From contig CAMLLJ010000117.1 of NCBI GenBank assembly GCA_946480845.1, forward strand, positions 1-8,462: a DNA stretch of 8,462 bases, in the 5' to 3' direction. Position 1 is the stretch's first letter; each line of letters begins with the position of its first letter. This DNA is from an uncultured Gemmatimonadota bacterium. Lineage in GTDB: Bacteria > Gemmatimonadota > Gemmatimonadetes > Gemmatimonadales > GWC2-71-9. The position numbers were made by a program, and so were the translations under genes. This document shows positions 5,010 to 8,462 of the stretch, one piece after another. The notes beneath the pieces are model-generated. The model ran no database searches. It was not told the origin of the DNA and worked only from the letters and a program-made list of their open reading frames with translations.

Positions 5010-6656
5010 TTACCCGCGCGATCGGGATGGGTCATTTGATGCAGGAGCGATGCCCTGCTCGTACGCGTATGCCGTCGCGGCGGCACGGGAAGAGAGGTCG
5101 AGCTTGGTGAAGATGTTGCTCAGGTGCCGGGCGACGGTCTTTTCACTGATACCGAGCTCGCGGGCGACGCTGCGGTTCGTCTTTCCGGTCGCGACCGAGG
5201 CAAGCACCTCGCGCTCGCGACCGGTCAACACGTCGTCGCCCCGAAAGACCGATTCGAGCCTGGCGATCTCGTCCACCGCACCCAGCGCGGCGAGCACCTG
5301 CCGGGCGGCGTCAAGCTCCAGCTCGCAGGTGTCCGAATCCCCCAGTCGGCGGCAGGCGATGGCAAGGAGCACGCCGGTGCGGGCCCCTTCGTAGGGAACG
5401 TCGAGACCCCGCCATGACTCCGCGGCCTTCCGGAGCGCGGCGAGCGCATAACCGTTGTTCTTCTCGCGGAGACTGAGGGCGCCTTCCGCCATCGCGGCGG
5501 AGGCCGTCAGGAATGGCGATCCCATCTGATTCGCCAGGGCAGCCAGCTCCGCCAGGCATGCGCGCGCGCGTGTCAGGTCTCCCATGGCAATTCCGATTTC
5601 GACGGCCGCCGGAAGCAGGGCGGCACGGACGCGCGGGGCCTGACTCTCTTCCAGGGCGCCGTAGATGGTCGAGGCGGCGTTTGCGATCTGCCCCTGGGCG
5701 AAGCGGAGCAGCGCCATCCCCGGCTGGGGCCGCCGTCCCAGCCGGCTTGCTTCCCGGTACGCGCGCTCCGACTCGTCCCACGCTCTGCGAAGCCGGAACA
5801 ACTCGCCGAGCTGGTAGGAAGCTTCTCCTGCCCCCGGCTGACCCGGCGCGGCGGCAAATTGGGCGCAGGCCCGTTCGGCCTGCGCAATCGCGTCATCCCA
5901 GTCCCCGCGCCATCGCGCCACTTCTGCCCGACGGACCAGGCATTGCCCCCGGTAGGCCACGAGGTCAGGCTGGGCGGCACACCAGCTGTCGAGCGCGGCG
6001 GTCCATTCCCGGGCCCGCTGGACGTCAAAGGCCTCCTGGCACGCGGAAAGCACGCCGCAGTAGACATCGCCGGCGACCAGCGGTGACACTTCGCCCGCTG
6101 TCACTGCAACCATGCTTTCGTCGAGGAGTCCAAGCCCGCGTGCCGTTTCGCCCATCCGGACCAGGGCACGCCCTTCCCCATGCCGGCCCAGCGCGATCAG
6201 GTCACGATCGCCGAATCGTTCGCCGATTCGCGTCATGCGGGCGAAGCCTTCGCACGCCGCGGCCAGGTTGCCCTGGGCGATCGCGGCGAACGCTTCGGGA
6301 AACAGGAAATAACCCTGCTCGACGCTCTCGGACTCCCCCGCGAGGAGACGCCTGCCCCGGCCGAACCATCCCGCCGCCTGGGCCGATTCGCCCTGGTCCA
6401 TGAGACCATACGCGAGCCAGAAGGCGCAGCGAGCGGCCCGCCGGGACTCCGCCCGGGCAACGAACGCCTGGTGCGCACGGGTCCAGCACGCGACAGCTTC
6501 GGGGAGGAGACCCAGGAGTGAGGCGGCGATTGCCAGCCGCTCGAGGTCCTCGGGCCCAAGAGGCGAGGCGCGATCGGCGGCAGCGAGCTGTTCATAGGCG
6601 GCCCGCCATTGCCGGGATTCAAACTCAGTCCTGCCCTGGTCTACCGAGTCGGTCAC
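5010..6656 (-). CDS. LuxR-type transcriptional regulator with a TPR-like N-terminal region
   Basis: A 548-residue regulator. The last part (about 476-537) is a LuxR/GerE helix-turn-helix: LTGREREVLASVATGKTN, then helix-turn-helix ARELGISEKTVARHLSNIF with the dimer-side KLDLSSRAAATAYAYEQG. Residues 1-465 are almost all Ala/Leu/Arg-rich paired helices with TPR-like spacing, for example at 12-65, 72-105, 121-145, 209-260 and 275-305. There is no Walker A motif, so it is not a MalT/LAL-type ATPase, and no receiver or PAS domain is visible; the helical repeats probably bind a protein or ligand. I recognise the overall form as a widespread TPR-LuxR family. The start is GTG at 6656, with AGGA nine bases before it; the protein reads MTDSVDQGRTEFESRQW, which resembles a family N-terminus. 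It precedes the hydrolase-fold gene, probably as one transcript, and is divergent from the GNAT gene, so it may control either or both. Confidence 0.9.
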   Translation of the reverse strand: MTDSVDQGRTEFESRQWRAAYEQLAAADRASPLGPEDLERLAIAASLLGLLPEAVACWTRAHQAFVARAESRRAARCAFWLAYGLMDQGESAQAAGWFGRGRRLLAGESESVEQGYFLFPEAFAAIAQGNLAAACEGFARMTRIGERFGDRDLIALGRHGEGRALVRMGETARGLGLLDESMVAVTAGEVSPLVAGDVYCGVLSACQEAFDVQRAREWTAALDSWCAAQPDLVAYRGQCLVRRAEVARWRGDWDDAIAQAERACAQFAAAPGQPGAGEASYQLGELFRLRRAWDESERAYREASRLGRRPQPGMALLRFAQGQIANAASTIYGALEESQAPRVRAALLPAAVEIGIAMGDLTRARACLAELAALANQMGSPFLTASAAMAEGALSLREKNNGYALAALRKAAESWRGLDVPYEGARTGVLLAIACRRLGDSDTCELELDAARQVLAALGAVDEIARLESVFRGDDVLTGREREVLASVATGKTNRSVARELGISEKTVARHLSNIFTKLDLSSRAAATAYAYEQGIAPASNDPSRSRG

Positions 6657-6875
6657 TGCAACCAGTCCTGTGCGGAATCAGCGTCCTCAGCTCCACCATC
6701 CCACGGTCACGATTGCCCCACTATGAGAATGGCCACCGGGAACGTCAATGGCGGCACGTCGCTTGCGCCTGCAGCCCCTGTCGCCCCGGTTCGTCCCCCG
6801 CCCGGTGCGCGCAAGTCGTTCCAACTCCACATCTCAGGCGTCGGGCTGTTGTGGCTCGGGCGCTACGGAGCGGGC
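6657..6875. promoter_or_regulatory. Divergent intergenic region, likely promoters for both flanking units
   Basis: This 219-base gap separates the regulator's GTG from the GNAT gene's ATG, which are transcribed away from each other. A locally AT-richer patch around 6711-6732 (containing CTATGAGAAT) is the likeliest place for RNA polymerase contacts. I could not define matched -35 and -10 boxes or a clear operator dyad by eye. The plus frame stays open here, but its translation is low-complexity Ala/Pro and unlike a protein domain, so I treat the region as non-coding. Confidence 0.5.
6867..6870 (+). promoter_or_regulatory. Ribosome binding site (GGAG) that decides the GNAT start
   Basis: GGAG lies 5 bases before the ATG at 6876. 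The in-frame upstream ATGs at 6609, 6723 and 6729 lack such a site, and 6609 would place the start inside the divergent regulator gene. This favours the 279-residue product. Confidence 0.65.
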
Positions 6876-7715
6876 ATGGAGGCTGGCCCGGTGTCGCTGG
6901 CGGCAGCGCTGCTGGAGAGCGACCGCGCCTATTTCGAGGCGGGCGCCGAGGTGCGCGACGTGCCCGGGGCCACCGTGGCCCTCCTGCGCGGGATGGAGTC
7001 GCTGGCGGCGGCGTGCGTGGTGCACCGCGTCCGCCAGGCCGAGGCCGGCGAGCCGGAGCGATGGCTCGGCCTGATGGGGCGCGAGGTGCGCGCGGCCGGG
7101 TGCGCCGCGCTGCGGATCTACCTCGATGAGCCCACGGGTCCGCTCGCCGCGACGCTCGCGCGCGCCGGGGCGATGCGCACCGTCGAAGTGGGGCTGGTGC
7201 GCCGCTCGGGCGCTGCGTGGGCCGGCGGCGCGCTCCCTCACGGCATGACGCTCGAGCCGGTGCGCTCGCCGGAGGCGTGGCGTGCCAAGCTCGACTTCCA
7301 CCGCGCCTGCCCGGTCGGGCCCGACGGGCATGCGGCGCCCGCCGAGCTGTGGGTCTCGATGGAGCGGCGCCGCGCCGGTGCGGGCTACCTCCGCCCCTGG
7401 CTGGTGCGGCTCGACGGGACGGTGTGCGGCAGCTTCGGGCTCGCGGGGCAGGGACAGCTCGTGCGTTTCAAGAACCTGGTCCTGCACCCGACGTTCCGCG
7501 GCCGCGGGCTGGCCCGGCACCTCGTCCGGCTCGCCGCGGAGACGGCGGCCGCCGACGGTGCCCTCGGCATCGGCTGCTTCGCGCTGGAGCGGCATCACGC
7601 GCTGGCGATGTACCGGGCACTCGGATTCGAACCGGTGGTACGGCAGTACGAATGGGTCGCGCCGCTGGCGGCGCCGCGGCCCCGGCACACTCTTCTGATG
7701 AAGGCGGGGACATGA
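6876..7715 (+). CDS. GNAT-family N-acetyltransferase
   Basis: A 279-residue protein with a C-terminal GNAT domain at about 165-262. The core is FKNLVLHPTFRGRGLARHLV (198-217), where R208-G209-R210-G211-L212-A213 forms the acetyl-CoA pyrophosphate loop, followed by ALERHHALAMYRALGFEPV (236-254) with the family's Y-x-x-L-G-F ending. GNAT enzymes move an acetyl group from acetyl-CoA to an amine. The first 110 residues end with a stretch, ALRIYLDEP then LARAGAMRTVEVGLV, that resembles the end of a second GNAT fold without a CoA loop, so this may be a tandem protein with a degenerate first half. The gene is divergent from the LuxR-type regulator and overlaps the dioxygenase start by 4 bases (ATGA), which implies coupled translation. 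The substrate cannot be inferred. Confidence 0.87.
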   Translation: MEAGPVSLAAALLESDRAYFEAGAEVRDVPGATVALLRGMESLAAACVVHRVRQAEAGEPERWLGLMGREVRAAGCAALRIYLDEPTGPLAATLARAGAMRTVEVGLVRRSGAAWAGGALPHGMTLEPVRSPEAWRAKLDFHRACPVGPDGHAAPAELWVSMERRRAGAGYLRPWLVRLDGTVCGSFGLAGQGQLVRFKNLVLHPTFRGRGLARHLVRLAAETAAADGALGIGCFALERHHALAMYRALGFEPVVRQYEWVAPLAAPRPRHTLLMKAGT

Positions 7716-8443
7716 CGGAGGCGATGCGGGCGCGCGGACTCGACGCGGACGACTACCGGGCGACCGGGTACGTCGTCGCGCGCGGGCTCTTCACGCCGGT
7801 CGAGGTGACCGGATGGCAGCGCGAGTGCGAGCGGCTCTGGGCCGAAGTGGCCGACGGCAAGACGGCGTCGAGCCGCATCCAGCGGCGCGCGCACGCGGCC
7901 GGCGGGATGATCGCGGACCGGATCGACCCGGTGCTCGACGTGTCACGGCCGTTCGCGCGGCTCGCCAACGACCCGCGGGTGACCGCGGTGGTGCGGAGCG
8001 TCCTCGGCGCCACGCCTACGCTGGTCAAGGCCAAGCTGATCGAGAAGCGCCCCGGCACCCGCGGGTACCAGATGCACCAGGACTATCCCTACTGGGCGTG
8101 GCTGGGCATTCCCGCGGACGAGATGGTGAGCGTCGCGGTGGCGATCGACGCCGCGCACACCGGCAACGGCGGCGTGGAGGTCTTTCCGGCCCTGCATCAC
8201 GGCCGCCTCACCCCGGGCACCGACGAGCCGCTCGACGTGGACGAGCGCAGCATCGATCTCAGCACCGGCGAGATCCCGCCGCTCTCCTCCGGCGACCTGC
8301 TCCTCTTCCACAGCCTCACCCCGCACCGCAGCGCCCCGAACGCGTCGAGCGAGAGCCGGAGGACGCTGTTCCTCACGTACGCCGATGCCCGCCATGGGGA
8401 TGTGTATGCGCGGTATCATGAGCGGGGGGTGGCGGGGCATTAG
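7712..8443 (+). CDS. Phytanoyl-CoA dioxygenase (PhyH) family Fe(II)/2-oxoglutarate oxygenase
   Basis: A 243-residue non-haem iron oxygenase that would use Fe(II), O2 and 2-oxoglutarate to hydroxylate a small molecule. The iron triad is visible: H112-Q113-D114 in YQMHQDYPYW, and distal H205 in LTPHRSAPN, the usual H-x-S-x-x-N form. R216 or R217 (SRRTLFLTY) would bind the 2-oxoglutarate carboxylate. The N-terminal YRATGYVVARGLFTPVEV matches the typical opening of the family (G-y-v-x-x-x-g-l-f) and supports ATG 7712 over the long open frame upstream. AAGG at 7701-7704 sits 7 bases before this ATG. The start overlaps the GNAT stop (ATGA), so the two proteins are likely made in step. Ectoine hydroxylase and several natural-product tailoring enzymes belong to this superfamily, but no specific substrate can be assigned. 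The gene is complete, and the 19 bases after the stop hold nothing identifiable. Confidence 0.9.
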   Translation: MTEAMRARGLDADDYRATGYVVARGLFTPVEVTGWQRECERLWAEVADGKTASSRIQRRAHAAGGMIADRIDPVLDVSRPFARLANDPRVTAVVRSVLGATPTLVKAKLIEKRPGTRGYQMHQDYPYWAWLGIPADEMVSVAVAIDAAHTGNGGVEVFPALHHGRLTPGTDEPLDVDERSIDLSTGEIPPLSSGDLLLFHSLTPHRSAPNASSESRRTLFLTYADARHGDVYARYHERGVAGH

Positions 8444-8462
8444 GCGCCCGCGGGGTCATCCC

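Noticed and set aside
6609..6875. N-terminal extension of the GNAT protein from the ATGs at 6609, 6723 or 6729
   Set aside because: The 6609 start lies inside the divergent regulator gene. The extension is Ala/Pro-rich without fold character, and only ATG 6876 has a well-placed GGAG.
7217..7711. Open frame upstream of and in frame with the dioxygenase
   Set aside because: It is out of frame inside the GNAT gene and gives Arg/Ala/Gly-rich sequence. The PhyH family N-terminus starts right after ATG 7712.
1..8462. CRISPR array, tRNA, rRNA, insertion sequence or phage attachment site
   Set aside because: No spaced direct repeats, cloverleaf-like sequence, transposase-like protein or terminal inverted repeats were seen on either strand by eye.

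Overview
The window is GC-rich bacterial DNA (hand counts of sample 60-base lines run from about 62% to 82% GC) with tightly packed genes and strong G/C preference at third codon positions. No phage, plasmid, transposon, CRISPR, tRNA or rRNA signal was seen. Gene content and style (GMC oxidoreductase, Gfo/Idh/MocA protein, TPR-LuxR regulator, PhyH-type dioxygenase, a tandem TCTCCGCG repeat in a non-coding stretch) would suit a soil-type phylum such as Gemmatimonadota, with Actinomycetota, Myxococcota or Acidobacteriota as alternatives. This taxonomic guess is weak.

Layout. (1) Bases 1-99 are non-coding, with four perfect copies of an octamer and a possible -10 element close to the first start codon. 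(2) Bases 100-3993, plus strand, hold a probable four-gene operon. It comprises a GMC-type FAD oxidoreductase, a Gfo/Idh/MocA-type NAD(P) oxidoreductase 4 bases downstream, an unrecognised membrane protein with a clear internal duplication 40 bases further on, and a small VTT/DedA-like membrane protein whose GTG start overlaps the preceding gene by 8 bases. (3) Bases 3994-4035 separate convergent genes and contain a perfect 8-bp inverted repeat. (4) Bases 4036-6656, minus strand, hold a two-gene unit: a TPR-like LuxR-type regulator (transcribed first) and an alpha/beta-hydrolase-fold protein 62 bases downstream. The hydrolase-fold protein has Thr at the nucleophile position and lacks the catalytic His at its usual place. 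(5) Bases 6657-6875 are a divergent intergenic region. (6) Bases 6876-8443, plus strand, hold a GNAT acetyltransferase and a PhyH-family Fe(II)/2-oxoglutarate dioxygenase joined by a 4-base ATGA overlap.

How they may work together. The GMC and Gfo/Idh/MocA pair looks like a redox module, perhaps for a sugar or polyol. The two membrane proteins share its transcription unit but their function is unknown. The regulator and degenerate hydrolase look like a sensor-regulator pair, and this is the most interesting candidate for an undescribed system here. The GNAT-dioxygenase pair looks like a small tailoring or amine-modifying module, substrate unknown. The minus-strand block seems somewhat less GC-rich than its flanks, which may mean separate acquisition.
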